Notes: generated by a model not told the origin, from the sequence alone. 64,000 bases of DNA from Oscillospiraceae bacterium (GCA_017461565.1 JAFTXQ010000003.1:62001-126000), one strand, 5' to 3'; counted from the stretch's first letter, positions 8,471 through 17,413 are shown. Numbers and translations are program-made.

Positions 8471-10327
8471 TTATTCTGCGGTATTGTTCTTATATTTAAT
8501 ATAGTCACGTGCGCCTTGTCCGTATGCGAGCACAGTGAAATCCGAAGTAGTGCCCACAACGTCGTAGTTGTCGGGCGAAAACGGTATCTTAGTGCCGTTT
8601 TCGATGATGATAAGTCCTGTTTCCGGTAGGTTCACCTGCTTGCGGATAAGGCTTACGGTCGTTTTAGGGTTAAGGAACTGTATAAGTACCGCTGTCCTTG
8701 TGTTTGTCTGATATGTTATTATTCTCGGAGACAGCACATCGTTATACAAAAGCTCGCAAACTTCCTTTGCGGATGCAGTTTTCACTGCGTTTTCCTCTGC
8801 TCTCATCGGCAGATAATTTGCCGCAGCAAATATCGTGGTATAAACGAACAGCCCGCAGAAAAGTCCGGTGGCAAGCTGTTTTTTAAATCGTCTTGTACAC
8901 ATCACCGTTACCACAAGTGCCGAAAACATGGCGAACACCATAGAGGACATGATAAGCCAGCTCATATCGGTAAAGGTCTTGGTTATATCCTCACCGATCC
9001 TCCAGGGGAGCAGCCCCAGAACAGGCGACTCACGGTAACTGCCGCTTTTAAGCATCGGATATGCTGTCATGCCAAATCCCAGGCATACATATCCGTATAT
9101 CGCCACACTGCCGATTATGTTTTTGATGTTGTAGCTGTGCAGGAATATATAAGCCAGTGCCAGGAAAATAGCCATTGGCGCAACATTGTCGGTGTATCGG
9201 CCGAAAATGATCAGATCCTTGATGTCGCCGAACTGGTTTGAGTTGAATTTGTACAGCACTGAAAGCAGCAGAGAGCCTCCGACTGCCAGAAATGCAAATA
9301 TGCTGTACACCATCAGACGGACGCTGTAACGATGCTTTGTAGGCTCGTACACACGTGTGCCGTCTTCGTTGAGCTCCTTGCGGTTCTTGTGCCACTCGCT
9401 GATGCGGTTGGCGCACATTACGATGAAAAATACTATCGCCAGAACGCCGATGCCTAGTGTTGACGTGCAGAATGTATACAGATGCCCGAACAATGTGGCT
9501 ATAAATCTGTCAAAACCGTCGGCAGAAAACAGACCCTCGATGCGTTGAAGTCCGCCTTCCATCGTGTTCCCACGTGGTCCGCCGTCCCAGACGATCTTCT
9601 GTACCATGCTTCTGCAGAAATACTCTGTGACAAAGGAGACCACAAGAGAAACAAAGAATACGCTCAGGTTAAGTATCTTTTCACGGAAAAACCAAACGGC
9701 GGCAAGCAGCGTCAGCACAAGCGCTATCACTACCGCAATAAGACGTGAGTGTGCTGCGTAGCACACTGCGCACAGAAATCCCGAAAGGACCGAAAATGTA
9801 AAACGGGAGTATTTGTTCTTTCTGTCCCAAGCCATGAACACGCACCATATCAGCACCCACGGCAGCAGGCTTGATATAGCCTCGTTCCAGATGAATTTGG
9901 AGTGTGCGATGTAGGTCACATAAAATCCGCTACAAAACGCTATGGTGATCTTCTGCCACACCTTGGGTATGCCGAGCTTTGCTGCAAGATGATATGCGAT
10001 CATAGGGATAAAGCTTATCAGCACGCCGTTCATCACAAGCATCGCCTTGTAAAGCGCATAGGGCGAACCGAACACCATAAACAGCGGCATATAGAACAGG
10101 GCCTGTATATATCCGTAGTAATATCCTATGGTACCCATAAGCGAGGACCAGTCCTTGCCGGAATAGAATGCAGCTATACTTGCGACACCGATCTCATCCG
10201 GATTTACCGCCGGAAGCTCCATGTTTATCGACAGAAGCGCATGCGTGACCACCGAGCAGGCAAACAGGATGAACATAACTCCCCTGTCGCCGAAGGTTGA
10301 ATAAAAACGTTCAAGCTTTTCTTTCAT
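8471..10327 (-). CDS. Polytopic membrane protein, probable GT-C fold glycosyltransferase (paralogue B)
   Basis: 618 residues, about 11-12 transmembrane segments. The N-terminal loop carries NPDE (about residue 40), then KDWSS and GYYYGYIQ, matching the neighbouring 771-aa protein, although the C-terminal soluble domain is much shorter. The acidic PDE pair fits the catalytic position of GT-C transferases that use lipid-linked donors. It lies 18 nt upstream of paralogue A and 11 nt downstream of the GT2 gene, so all three are probably one operon that builds a cell-surface glycan or modifies a surface polymer. The function is inferred from fold pattern and context. Confidence 0.65.
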   Translation of the reverse strand: MKEKLERFYSTFGDRGVMFILFACSVVTHALLSINMELPAVNPDEIGVASIAAFYSGKDWSSLMGTIGYYYGYIQALFYMPLFMVFGSPYALYKAMLVMNGVLISFIPMIAYHLAAKLGIPKVWQKITIAFCSGFYVTYIAHSKFIWNEAISSLLPWVLIWCVFMAWDRKNKYSRFTFSVLSGFLCAVCYAAHSRLIAVVIALVLTLLAAVWFFREKILNLSVFFVSLVVSFVTEYFCRSMVQKIVWDGGPRGNTMEGGLQRIEGLFSADGFDRFIATLFGHLYTFCTSTLGIGVLAIVFFIVMCANRISEWHKNRKELNEDGTRVYEPTKHRYSVRLMVYSIFAFLAVGGSLLLSVLYKFNSNQFGDIKDLIIFGRYTDNVAPMAIFLALAYIFLHSYNIKNIIGSVAIYGYVCLGFGMTAYPMLKSGSYRESPVLGLLPWRIGEDITKTFTDMSWLIMSSMVFAMFSALVVTVMCTRRFKKQLATGLFCGLFVYTTIFAAANYLPMRAEENAVKTASAKEVCELLYNDVLSPRIITYQTNTRTAVLIQFLNPKTTVSLIRKQVNLPETGLIIIENGTKIPFSPDNYDVVGTTSDFTVLAYGQGARDYIKYKNNTAE

Positions 10328-10338
10328 TATTTTTCAAT

Positions 10339-11322
10339 TTACTCTTTGGAATAGCTGCAAACGTTATAGTTCTTGCAGTCGGTGTTGTTGTATTCAATGC
10401 GCTTGACATGGAAAAGCGTTTCGTCCATGACCTTGCGGCAGCCTGAAATAGCATCAGCCACCAGTCCGAAAATTCCTATCTGTATTCCTACGATTGCAAG
10501 CACAGCCATCAATACGAGCGACTGGATATGACCGGTGCCCTCGCCGAGGCACATATATACTATAAAGCGTATTCCCAGCACCAATGCTGCCAGCACGAAT
10601 ACCGAAGCTATACCGAGAAAGGTCTTCAGCGGCTTTCTCATTACATAGTTGCGGATGATCGTGCCGCTGGAGCGCTTGATATAACCCCACATTGATTTAA
10701 AAAGGCGGCTCTTTCTAAGCTCAGGGTTTGTGTTGATGTCAACGGACATTATCTTGCTGCGGTCAGCGCCTGCTGTGATGATAGTCTCAAGCGTATAGGT
10801 GTAATCCGAAAGCACATTGAGATGGAGTGCCGCCTCTCTTGTATAGGAACGGAAGCCGCTGGTGGTGTCGATAACGTCTGTACCGCTTGCTTTTCTTACA
10901 ACGCTGCTTCCGAGCTTCTGCAGTTTCTTTTTAAGAGGAGAGAAATGCTCTATCGAGTCGGTGCGGCGGTTGCCTATGACCATTGTTGCTTTGCCTTCGA
11001 GCAGGGGGCGTACCAGTTTTTCGATATCATGACCGCTGTACTGGTTGTCCGCATCGGTGTTGACAATGATATCTGCGCCAAGTCTCAGGCAGGCGTCAAT
11101 GCCTGCCATAAAGCCTTTTGCAAGACCACGGTTGTGCACAAAGCTGACGATATGATGCACGCCGAGTTCCTTGGCACGCTCTACGGTGTTGTCGGTGCTT
11201 CCGTCATTTATGATAAGATATTCTATCTCGTCTATGCCGTCTATGTGACGGGGGAGATCGTTTATTGTGACATCAAGTGTTTCTGCCTCGTTGTAGCAGG
11301 GGATCTGAATAATAAGCTTCAT
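10339..11322 (-). CDS. GT2 glycosyltransferase, polyprenyl-phosphate sugar synthase type
   Basis: 327 residues. The GT-A domain starts IIQIPCYNEAETL and contains NDGSTDNT (about residue 40), the metal-binding DADNQY (about 90-95), and the TSGFRSY acceptor-side motif (about 160). Two transmembrane helices near residues 235-300 close the protein, as in GtrB/DPM-like enzymes that load sugar from a nucleotide donor onto polyprenyl phosphate at the inner leaflet. It is directly followed by two GT-C-like membrane proteins, which could use the lipid-linked product outside the cell. The sugar is unknown. Confidence 0.88.
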   Translation of the reverse strand: MKLIIQIPCYNEAETLDVTINDLPRHIDGIDEIEYLIINDGSTDNTVERAKELGVHHIVSFVHNRGLAKGFMAGIDACLRLGADIIVNTDADNQYSGHDIEKLVRPLLEGKATMVIGNRRTDSIEHFSPLKKKLQKLGSSVVRKASGTDVIDTTSGFRSYTREAALHLNVLSDYTYTLETIITAGADRSKIMSVDINTNPELRKSRLFKSMWGYIKRSSGTIIRNYVMRKPLKTFLGIASVFVLAALVLGIRFIVYMCLGEGTGHIQSLVLMAVLAIVGIQIGIFGLVADAISGCRKVMDETLFHVKRIEYNNTDCKNYNVCSYSKE

Positions 11323-11360
11323 TTTTTGTATCCGTCCTTGTTCATATAATTGTTTTTGTC

Positions 11361-12341
11361 TTATAACAGCAGCATTGCGGGCAGCCTTGCTACAAGCTGT
11401 GTTGCAAGTGCATAGGCAAGTATCCCGATGACCGCTCTTAATTTTGATGGAGAGCCGCTCTGGGTGAGCGCTTCGTAATAACCCTCAGCCTTACCGTCAT
11501 CGTAGTCTTTGCGTATCTTTTTTATCCTTTTTACACAGAATTTATAGTAAAGATAGTCGCCAAATACACAGAGAGCTATCGTGAGACCGAAATTTATAAA
11601 GCTGCCTAAAATGCTTAGTATTCCCAGCATAGAGATCAGACTTTCAGAGAACTGTAAGGAAGCATATTCGGCATTATAATACAGCAGTACATCTGGAAGT
11701 AGTGTCAGACAGGACAGCAGTAACACCGCTATCCCGACAATATCCATCCTGCGATAGAATTGATGTATCGGCGATAGAAAGCCCGAACAGAAGTTGAGAA
11801 ATATATTCACAGGTTGTATCCTGCCATCCTTCATGACGCCGACCCTGAAAGCGGAGAACGCCTGCGAATAATGCATTACCGACTTGCCGACAAAATGGCA
11901 CAGCTCCTTGCTTGAGACGCCGTCCTCACCTCGTGTGTCATCACTTGTGAGGTCTCGTATTTTCTTGTATACATCGAAATACGGATTCGGGATATCTCGC
12001 AACATTTCCACTTCGGGGATATCACTGCGTTCTTCAGCCTCCGAAAGATGGCTGATATCGCCTAAGCCCTGTGGATATGTGGCGTGATGCGGATCAGGAT
12101 TAGCTGCACAAGCGGATTCCTGATAGTCGTGGAGCGGCTCTTTCTGCTCTTCGACTTCATCGGGGAGCCTTCCGTCCCACACAAATCCGTCAGCGTGGTA
12201 TTTTTCCAGACCGCAGCGACCAAGCTCTTTATAGCATGTCCTGTGATGCGGCGTTCCGCACTCGGGACAAACCACAACATCGTCTGCGTCCGAAAAGTGT
12301 TTTCTGCAAACGGGACACAGCTTATGTGTAAATCTTGACAT
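11361..12341 (-). CDS. Membrane protein with N-terminal bacterial RING-like zinc finger
   Basis: 326 residues when started at ATG 12339-12341, which has AAAGGAACAG upstream; an in-frame extension to 12407 lacks a ribosome site and covers the promoter. Residues 6-45 hold a CPVC - CPECG - HH - C cluster, the cross-brace zinc pattern of the prokaryotic RING family 4. An acidic, proline-containing linker and a small helical segment follow, then four transmembrane helices from about residue 205. Such proteins are common in Clostridia, but their role is not established. It is the first gene of the leftward run, behind a near-consensus promoter at 12413-12441. Confidence 0.7.
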   Translation of the reverse strand: MSRFTHKLCPVCRKHFSDADDVVVCPECGTPHHRTCYKELGRCGLEKYHADGFVWDGRLPDEVEEQKEPLHDYQESACAANPDPHHATYPQGLGDISHLSEAEERSDIPEVEMLRDIPNPYFDVYKKIRDLTSDDTRGEDGVSSKELCHFVGKSVMHYSQAFSAFRVGVMKDGRIQPVNIFLNFCSGFLSPIHQFYRRMDIVGIAVLLLSCLTLLPDVLLYYNAEYASLQFSESLISMLGILSILGSFINFGLTIALCVFGDYLYYKFCVKRIKKIRKDYDDGKAEGYYEALTQSGSPSKLRAVIGILAYALATQLVARLPAMLLL

Positions 12342-12412
12342 TTCTGTTCCTTTCTTAGTATGGTAAATTAAGCGCTTCGGAGACGACCTCCAAACATACA
12401 TATACATTATTT

Positions 12413-12441
12413 AGTATATCATATTCTGTGCTGAATTGCAA
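12413..12441 (-). promoter_or_regulatory. Sigma-A promoter for the leftward operon starting at 12341
   Basis: On the minus strand TTGCAA (12441-12436), 17 nt, TATACT (12418-12413), about 70 nt upstream of the chosen start codon. It lies inside the rejected N-terminal extension region of the RING-like gene, which supports the shorter start. Confidence 0.75.
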
Positions 12442-12553
12442 TAATAAAAACTTATTTAAATGTGAAAGTTTAAAGAAAACCGCATGGATATGGATTTTGG
12501 ATCAAAAAGCTGCTGATTTCCTTAAATTCCCTTGAAAAAACCATCAAAAACAT

Positions 12554-12582
12554 TTGACAAACAAGGAAAAATATGCGACAAT
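12554..12582 (+). promoter_or_regulatory. Sigma-A promoter for the GH25 gene
   Basis: TTGACA (12554-12559), 17-nt spacer, GACAAT (12577-12582), followed by a 5' leader of about 45 nt and the ribosome site GGAGAG at 12625. The rest of the 12342-12634 gap is AT-rich and shows nothing else convincing. Confidence 0.7.
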
Positions 12583-12634
12583 ATATACACAGTAAAATGG
12601 TTTACTGTTCGGACAAATACATACGGAGAGTGAA

Positions 12635-14236
12635 ATGATGTATAAAAAAGCAATATCCCTGCTGCTGGCAGCAATAATGATGCTGGGAAGCTCTGTTTGC
12701 GTTTTTGCGGAGACTTCCGCACCTTCCGCCGCAGGCAATGAAACGACTATAATCGATGCTCCTGACAAGCCTGACACTGGTATTGCCGATACTGAGCCTA
12801 CAAAGCCGGAGACCTCGGTGATAGATCCGGAGGAGACTACCGAAGCAGGCGGTGTTGATCTTTCCGATATCGACTATACTCCCATCGACCTTACCGGTTA
12901 TGAGAAATGGGACGGAAAGACCAAGATGGAAGAGGGCAAAAACTATTATATAGAGGGTGCGGTGAAGCCTAAAAAGACCTACACCGTCCCCGCAGGAAGC
13001 AAGCTTGTCATCACACCCGGCTCATCGCTGACCGTGTATAAAGGAAAGACCTTCAAGGTGAAGGGCAGTGTTATTGCTGAGCCAAAATCAACCGTTACGA
13101 TATCGGGTACAGTAACCTTTGGTAAGGGCAGTACATTTGAAAATTATGGCACTTTAAAGGGAACTCTCAGCTCGGCAGTCAACATAATGGGCGAATATAT
13201 CGTCCGCAAAAACTCTCTTGCATCCTATTCGGGTGTTGTAAATGTTTATAAAACAGGCATATATCTTAACTATGGTCAGACAACATTGACATCAAATTCA
13301 AAAATGACAGTTACGGGAGATTTCCAGAGTGCTGAGGGCGGAAAGCTTCTCAACAAAGGTTATCTGGCTGTCACAGTCAGCGGACGGGCAAGCTTTGCAG
13401 GATATTATTATCTTTATGGAGAGACGGTGAACAGCGGCGTTTTCATATTTGAGAAGACTGTGAGATATTACAAATCGAGATCGGCACGTTTTGCAGTATC
13501 AAAGAGCAGCCGACTCATAGACTACCGTTATGACAGACCTTCCAACAACATCGACGCCGACAACGGTACCGATAAGGAAGACCCGCCCGAAAAGCCGACT
13601 GATACAGGTATAAAGGGAATAGATGTATCTTATGCTCAGGGAACGATAGACTGGGCAGCTGTAAAGGATGCAGGGATCAAATTTGCTATGATACGTGCTT
13701 CCAGAGGCGATATAAGCAGCACCAGACCGATGGCAGAGGACAGGACTTTCCGATACAACATTGAAAATGCAACAGCAAACGGAATTGATGTTGGTGTTTA
13801 TCATTATCTGTATGCGTCCACGGTAAAAGAAGCTGTGCAGGAGGCGAAATTCTTTATTGAAGCCATAAAGCCTTATGATATAACATATCCTGTCGTTCTT
13901 GATGTTGAAGAGCAGTATCAGGCTGATCTCGGAAAGAAAAAGCTGACAAAGATATGCAAGGCGTTCCTTGATGAGATCAAAAAGGCCGGCTACTATGGTA
14001 TGATATACGCAAATAAGTCTTGGCTGACAAATCATCTTGACATGGACGAGCTTGAGGGTACGGAAGTGTGGCTGGCACAGTGGAACACTGTTCCTACATA
14101 TAAGGGTGAGTTCGGAATGTGGCAGTACAGCAGCAAGGGCATCGTATCGGGAATAGACGGTTATGTGGATCTTAACCTGTCCTATAAGGATTATGCCAAG
14201 ATCATCCGTGAGGGCGGATATAATAAAAAAGGTTAA
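12635..14236 (+). CDS. Secreted GH25 lysozyme (N-acetylmuramidase) with N-terminal beta-rich region
   Basis: 533 residues. A signal peptide (MMYKKAISLLLAAIMML...CVFAE) is followed by a Thr/Pro/Glu-rich linker, then at about residues 85-300 a strand-rich region with repeated short G-T-V/K-G patterns resembling a beta-helix, then the GH25 domain from about residue 325. The GH25 marks are GIDVSYAQGTIDW, YHYLYAS and the catalytic DVEEQ (Asp and Glu). The enzyme cuts the beta-1,4 bond between MurNAc and GlcNAc in peptidoglycan and probably acts outside the cell in wall turnover or against other bacteria. It may start three bases later, because ATG codons are tandem. A strong terminator follows. 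Confidence 0.93.
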   Translation: MMYKKAISLLLAAIMMLGSSVCVFAETSAPSAAGNETTIIDAPDKPDTGIADTEPTKPETSVIDPEETTEAGGVDLSDIDYTPIDLTGYEKWDGKTKMEEGKNYYIEGAVKPKKTYTVPAGSKLVITPGSSLTVYKGKTFKVKGSVIAEPKSTVTISGTVTFGKGSTFENYGTLKGTLSSAVNIMGEYIVRKNSLASYSGVVNVYKTGIYLNYGQTTLTSNSKMTVTGDFQSAEGGKLLNKGYLAVTVSGRASFAGYYYLYGETVNSGVFIFEKTVRYYKSRSARFAVSKSSRLIDYRYDRPSNNIDADNGTDKEDPPEKPTDTGIKGIDVSYAQGTIDWAAVKDAGIKFAMIRASRGDISSTRPMAEDRTFRYNIENATANGIDVGVYHYLYASTVKEAVQEAKFFIEAIKPYDITYPVVLDVEEQYQADLGKKKLTKICKAFLDEIKKAGYYGMIYANKSWLTNHLDMDELEGTEVWLAQWNTVPTYKGEFGMWQYSSKGIVSGIDGYVDLNLSYKDYAKIIREGGYNKKG

Positions 14237-14265
14237 GGTTTCCGATAATTAAAACAAAATAATCC

Positions 14266-14294
14266 AAGCGGAGGTTGCAGTGCCTCCGCTTTTT
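14266..14294 (+). terminator. Terminator of the GH25 gene
   Basis: Nine-bp perfect stem AAGCGGAGG/CCTCCGCTT with an 8-nt loop and five T's immediately after it. Confidence 0.88.
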
Positions 14295-14306
14295 GCTGTA
14301 TAAGTA

Positions 14307-14337
14307 AAAGAGCCGCTGTGAAAAACAGCGGCTCTTT
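14307..14337. terminator. Second strong hairpin behind GH25
   Basis: A perfect 13-bp stem (AAAGAGCCGCTGT with its complement) closed by a GAAAA loop, ending in CTTT. With A's before it and T's after it, it could terminate transcription from either side. It lies 13 nt beyond the first terminator. Confidence 0.65.
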
Positions 14338-14340
14338 CAA

Positions 14341-14564
14341 GAGGTATTACTGCCGTGTGAAAATAGGAGGAAAACACACGGCACATCGAAGATTGTTTTC
14401 GTGCAGGATATCCTGTCAATATCGTGTACGAAAAAGTGTTGATCTATATTAAAGCCGCTCAGCGGCGTTGTCTGTGATAATAATATTACAGCACAATTGT
14501 GAAATAAATATTACACGATTGTGAAAATCATGAGATATTTCAGCGGTACTGTTTACTTTTGTGC
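14341..14564. other. Gene-free stretch with several palindromes
   Basis: No ORF with a ribosome site was found. It holds a 9-bp hairpin TGCCGTGTG/CACACGGCA (14351-14383) whose 15-nt loop displays AGGAGG, a 12-bp perfect palindrome CAGGATATCCTG (14404-14415), and a small hairpin GCCGCT-C-AGCGGC (14454-14466). The remainder is AT-rich with repeated 'attgtgaaa' words near 14495-14530. Confidence 0.5.
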
Positions 14565-14593
14565 TTTACAAGCAACGGAACTTGTGATATAAT
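14565..14593 (+). promoter_or_regulatory. Sigma-A promoter for aminotransferase-trpS
   Basis: TTTACA (14565-14570), 17 nt, TATAAT (14588-14593), about 70 nt ahead of the start codon at 14666. Confidence 0.8.
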
Positions 14594-14665
14594 TAAAATG
14601 CAGTTTTATGCAAACAGTTGTTACTCAATATATTCAGGGCTTAGCCCTATGACAGGAGATATGTT

Positions 14666-15853
14666 ATGTTAAAAGAATTTTCTGATAAGGTATCCTCGCT
14701 CCAGCCTTCCGCTATCCGAGAGATACTGAAATTCACCGCAGATCCCACAGTAATAAGCTTCGCAGCAGGCAATCCTGCACCTGAGGCATTCCCTACGGAC
14801 ATTATTGCCAAGCTCTCTGCCGATATCTTCGCAGAAGAGCCTATCAATGCGCTCCAGTACTCTATCACAGAGGGCTATCCCAAGCTGCGTGACTGGCTGA
14901 AGAACGACCTCACAAAAAAGGGTATGTTCAAGGACGGCGACAATGTGATCATCACTTCAGGCGCACAGCAGGCTATCGAGACCACAGCAAAGATACTCTG
15001 CAACGAGGGTGATGTTATCATCTGCGAGGATCCCGCTTTCATCGGCTCGCTCAATGCGTTCCGCTCCTATGGCGTAAAGCTGGTAGGCGTCCCCATGGAC
15101 GATGATGGTATGATTATGGATGAGCTTGAGGCGGCGCTCAAGGCTAACCCCACAACAAAGTTTATCTATACCATCCCGAACTTCCAGAACCCCACAGGCA
15201 AGACCACAACTTTAGAGCGCAGACAGCAGATGCTGGAGCTTGCGAAGAAGTATGGCGTTTATATCCTTGAGGATAATCCTTACGGCTCTCTGCGTTTTGC
15301 AGGCGAGGATGTACAGAACATAAAGGCACTGGATGACAGCAAGCATGTTCTGTATGCAGGCAGCTTCTCAAAGGTGCTGGCTCCCGGTCTTAGAGTAGGA
15401 TATCTGCTTGGCGATGCTGAGGTGCTTTCCAAGGCAACAGTCGGACTTCAGACAAGTACCGTACATACAAACATCTGGGCACAGATGCTCACATACCGCT
15501 TCCTTACCACAGTGGATTTCGATGCACATATCGCAAAGCTGTGCGATATCTACCGTGCAAAGTGCAAGCTGATGCTGGACGGCTTAAAGGCAGAGCTGCC
15601 TGATTTCATCCAGTTTACAAATCCCGAGGGTGGTCTGTTTATCTGGGGTACTCTTCCCGAAAAGTACAATATGAACGAGTTCTGTACAGAGGTGGTTCAC
15701 CGCAAGGTAGCTCTTGTTCCGGGTAATGCATTCTCCACCGATGAAAGCGCAATATCCCACTCTTTCCGTATGAACTTCTCCACACCCACAGATGAGCAGA
15801 TAGTAAAGGGTGTTGAGATACTCGGCAAGGCAGCAAGAGAGCTTCTGAAGTAA
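14666..15853 (+). CDS. PLP-dependent aminotransferase, class I/II (2-aminoadipate/aromatic transaminase type)
   Basis: 395 residues starting at ATG 14666 behind AGGAGAT. It belongs to the fold-type I group related to LysN and to the C-terminal domain of MocR regulators, but has no DNA-binding domain. Visible motifs are ITSGAQQAIE (cofactor phosphate region, about 95-104), PNFQNPTG (about 172-179), LEDNPYG (about 205-211) and the Schiff-base lysine in GSFSKVLAPGLRVGY (about 235). It transfers amino groups between an amino acid and 2-oxoglutarate. The substrate cannot be fixed; co-transcription with trpS 28 nt downstream hints at aromatic amino acids, but weakly. Confidence 0.9.
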   Translation: MLKEFSDKVSSLQPSAIREILKFTADPTVISFAAGNPAPEAFPTDIIAKLSADIFAEEPINALQYSITEGYPKLRDWLKNDLTKKGMFKDGDNVIITSGAQQAIETTAKILCNEGDVIICEDPAFIGSLNAFRSYGVKLVGVPMDDDGMIMDELEAALKANPTTKFIYTIPNFQNPTGKTTTLERRQQMLELAKKYGVYILEDNPYGSLRFAGEDVQNIKALDDSKHVLYAGSFSKVLAPGLRVGYLLGDAEVLSKATVGLQTSTVHTNIWAQMLTYRFLTTVDFDAHIAKLCDIYRAKCKLMLDGLKAELPDFIQFTNPEGGLFIWGTLPEKYNMNEFCTEVVHRKVALVPGNAFSTDESAISHSFRMNFSTPTDEQIVKGVEILGKAARELLK

Positions 15854-15881
15854 TTTTAACATTCGAAAGGAAATACACATC

Positions 15882-16880
15882 ATGGACGAACAGAAAAAGA
15901 ATATGCTGAGTCTTATTCAGCCTACAAACACTCCGCATCTCGGTAATTATCTCGGTGCGATGCAGAACTGGGTAAGACTTCAGAATGACTATAACTGCTA
16001 TTTCGGTATTGCGGATCTTCATTCCATAACCGTAAGACAGGATCCTGTAAAGCTCCGTGCGCAGATAAAGGAGAGCTATGCGCTGCTTATTGCGGCAGGA
16101 CTCGATCCCGAAAAGAGCACACTGTTTGTACAGGGTCACAACTGCCATCATGCTGAGCTTAGCTGGATACTTTCCTGCTACACCCAGTTCGGTGAGCTTT
16201 CCCGTATGACCCAGTTCAAGGATAAGTCTGCAAAGTATGCCGACAATATCAATGCGGGTCTGTTTACCTATCCTGTGCTGATGGCTGCTGACATCCTGCT
16301 GTATCAGGCTGACCTCGTTCCCGTAGGCGCAGACCAGAAGCAGCATCTGGAGCTTGCCAGAAATATCGCACAGCGTTTCAACGGCGTTTACGGCGATACC
16401 TTCACAATGCCCGAGCCTTATATCACAAAGACCACTGCAAAGGTGATGTCGCTCCAGGAGCCCACCAAGAAGATGTCCAAATCCGACGAGAATCCCAATG
16501 CTTCCGTATGGGTGCTTGATGACAAGGATACTATCATCAGAAAGTTCAAGAGAGCCGTTACTGACAGCGAGGCTGAGGTGTGTGCACGTGAGGGCAAGGA
16601 TGGTATCGTAAACCTTATGTCTATCTACTCCGCTGTTACAGGCAAGAGCTTTGAGGACATCGAGGCTGAGTTCAGCGGCAAGGGCTACGGAGATTTCAAG
16701 CTTGCCGTAGGCGAGGCAACAGCAGATATGCTGGCTCCCATGCAGGCTGAGTTCAAGCGCATCTCCTCGGACAAGGCATACCTCGAGAACTGTATGAAGC
16801 AGGGTGCAGAGAAGGCTTACAAGGCAACCAGAAAGACGCTCCAGAAGGTGCACAAGAAGGTTGGATTTGTAACACTTTGA
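15882..16880 (+). CDS. trpS: Tryptophanyl-tRNA synthetase
   Basis: 332 residues, the standard bacterial TrpRS length. The class I signatures are present as HLGNYLGA (HIGH-type, about residues 19-26) and KMSKS (about 197-201). PVGADQKQHLELAR and the tryptophan-pocket segment near MAADILLYQAD are typical. It charges tRNA-Trp with tryptophan in the cytoplasm. Ribosome site GAAAGGAAA is 10 nt before ATG. No T-box leader is seen in the short 28-nt gap upstream, so any tryptophan control would have to act on the shared promoter at 14565. Confidence 0.97.
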   Translation: MDEQKKNMLSLIQPTNTPHLGNYLGAMQNWVRLQNDYNCYFGIADLHSITVRQDPVKLRAQIKESYALLIAAGLDPEKSTLFVQGHNCHHAELSWILSCYTQFGELSRMTQFKDKSAKYADNINAGLFTYPVLMAADILLYQADLVPVGADQKQHLELARNIAQRFNGVYGDTFTMPEPYITKTTAKVMSLQEPTKKMSKSDENPNASVWVLDDKDTIIRKFKRAVTDSEAEVCAREGKDGIVNLMSIYSAVTGKSFEDIEAEFSGKGYGDFKLAVGEATADMLAPMQAEFKRISSDKAYLENCMKQGAEKAYKATRKTLQKVHKKVGFVTL

Positions 16881-16884
16881 TAAT

Positions 16885-16917
16885 AAATATACATCGAGTA
16901 TATTTAAGCGTTTTATT
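16885..16917 (+). terminator. Weak AT-rich terminator after trpS
   Basis: Stem AAATATAC/GTATATTT with a 5-nt loop, followed by AAGCGTTTTATT. The stem is AT-only in its outer part, so efficiency is doubtful. Confidence 0.4.
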
Positions 16918-17014
16918 ACAGATGTAAATTCGTTAAAAATCACGAAACATCCTTGGGTTATTGCTTGTAAAGCTGTGATAATCTACAAAAATCATGGTAT
17001 TTTATAATTAACTC

Positions 17015-17043
17015 TTGCATTTTCGGGGGATTTCTGATAAAAT
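17015..17043 (+). promoter_or_regulatory. Sigma-A promoter for rpmB
   Basis: TTGCAT (17015-17020), 17 nt, TAAAAT (17038-17043), about 45 nt before the rpmB start. Confidence 0.7.
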
Positions 17044-17088
17044 AATATACGTTACTGAAAAATCACACTAGAGAGGTAGGTGCTTCAA

Positions 17089-17277
17089 ATGGCAAAGTGC
17101 GAAATCTGCGGCAAGAGCGTTACCTTCGGTATCAAGGTATCCCACTCTCACAGACGCAGCAACAGAACATACAAGCCCAACGTTAAGAAGGTAAAGGCAA
17201 TCGTAAACGGTACTCCTTGCAGAGTAAATGCTTGCACACGCTGCCTGCGTTCCGGTCTTGTACAGAGAGCTATCTAA
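17089..17277 (+). CDS. rpmB: 50S ribosomal protein bL28 (zinc-binding C+ form)
   Basis: 62 residues starting at ATG 17089; a GTG nine bases upstream is inside the ribosome-site spacing and is unlikely. MAKCEICGKS near the N-terminus and CTRCLRSG near the C-terminus give two CxxC pairs, the zinc-ribbon (C+) version of bL28, while the middle has the basic HSHRRSNRTYKPN core that contacts 23S rRNA. It has its own promoter and terminator and is a single-gene unit, as often seen for rpmB. Confidence 0.96.
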   Translation: MAKCEICGKSVTFGIKVSHSHRRSNRTYKPNVKKVKAIVNGTPCRVNACTRCLRSGLVQRAI

Positions 17278-17315
17278 TAACTTGTAAAGAAGTTATACTT
17301 TTACAAAAATTATTA

Positions 17316-17347
17316 CCCCTGTCCGCAATAGTGGATGGGGGCTTTCT
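17316..17347 (+). terminator. Terminator of rpmB
   Basis: Stem CCCCTGTCC/GGATGGGGG (9 bp including two G-U pairs) with an 8-nt loop and CTTTCTGTTT after it. A shorter TTGTAAA/TTTACAA hairpin precedes it at about 17282-17306. Confidence 0.75.
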
Positions 17348-17413
17348 GTTTCTATGATCTTTATGATATAAGTTAAGTATGGAGACGATTTGCAGCATTG
17401 TAAGAATAAAGCA

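Noticed and set aside
15854..15881. T-box or other tryptophan-responsive leader for trpS
   Set aside because: The gap is 28 nt with only a ribosome site; no T-box GGTGG-type motif upstream of the operon either.
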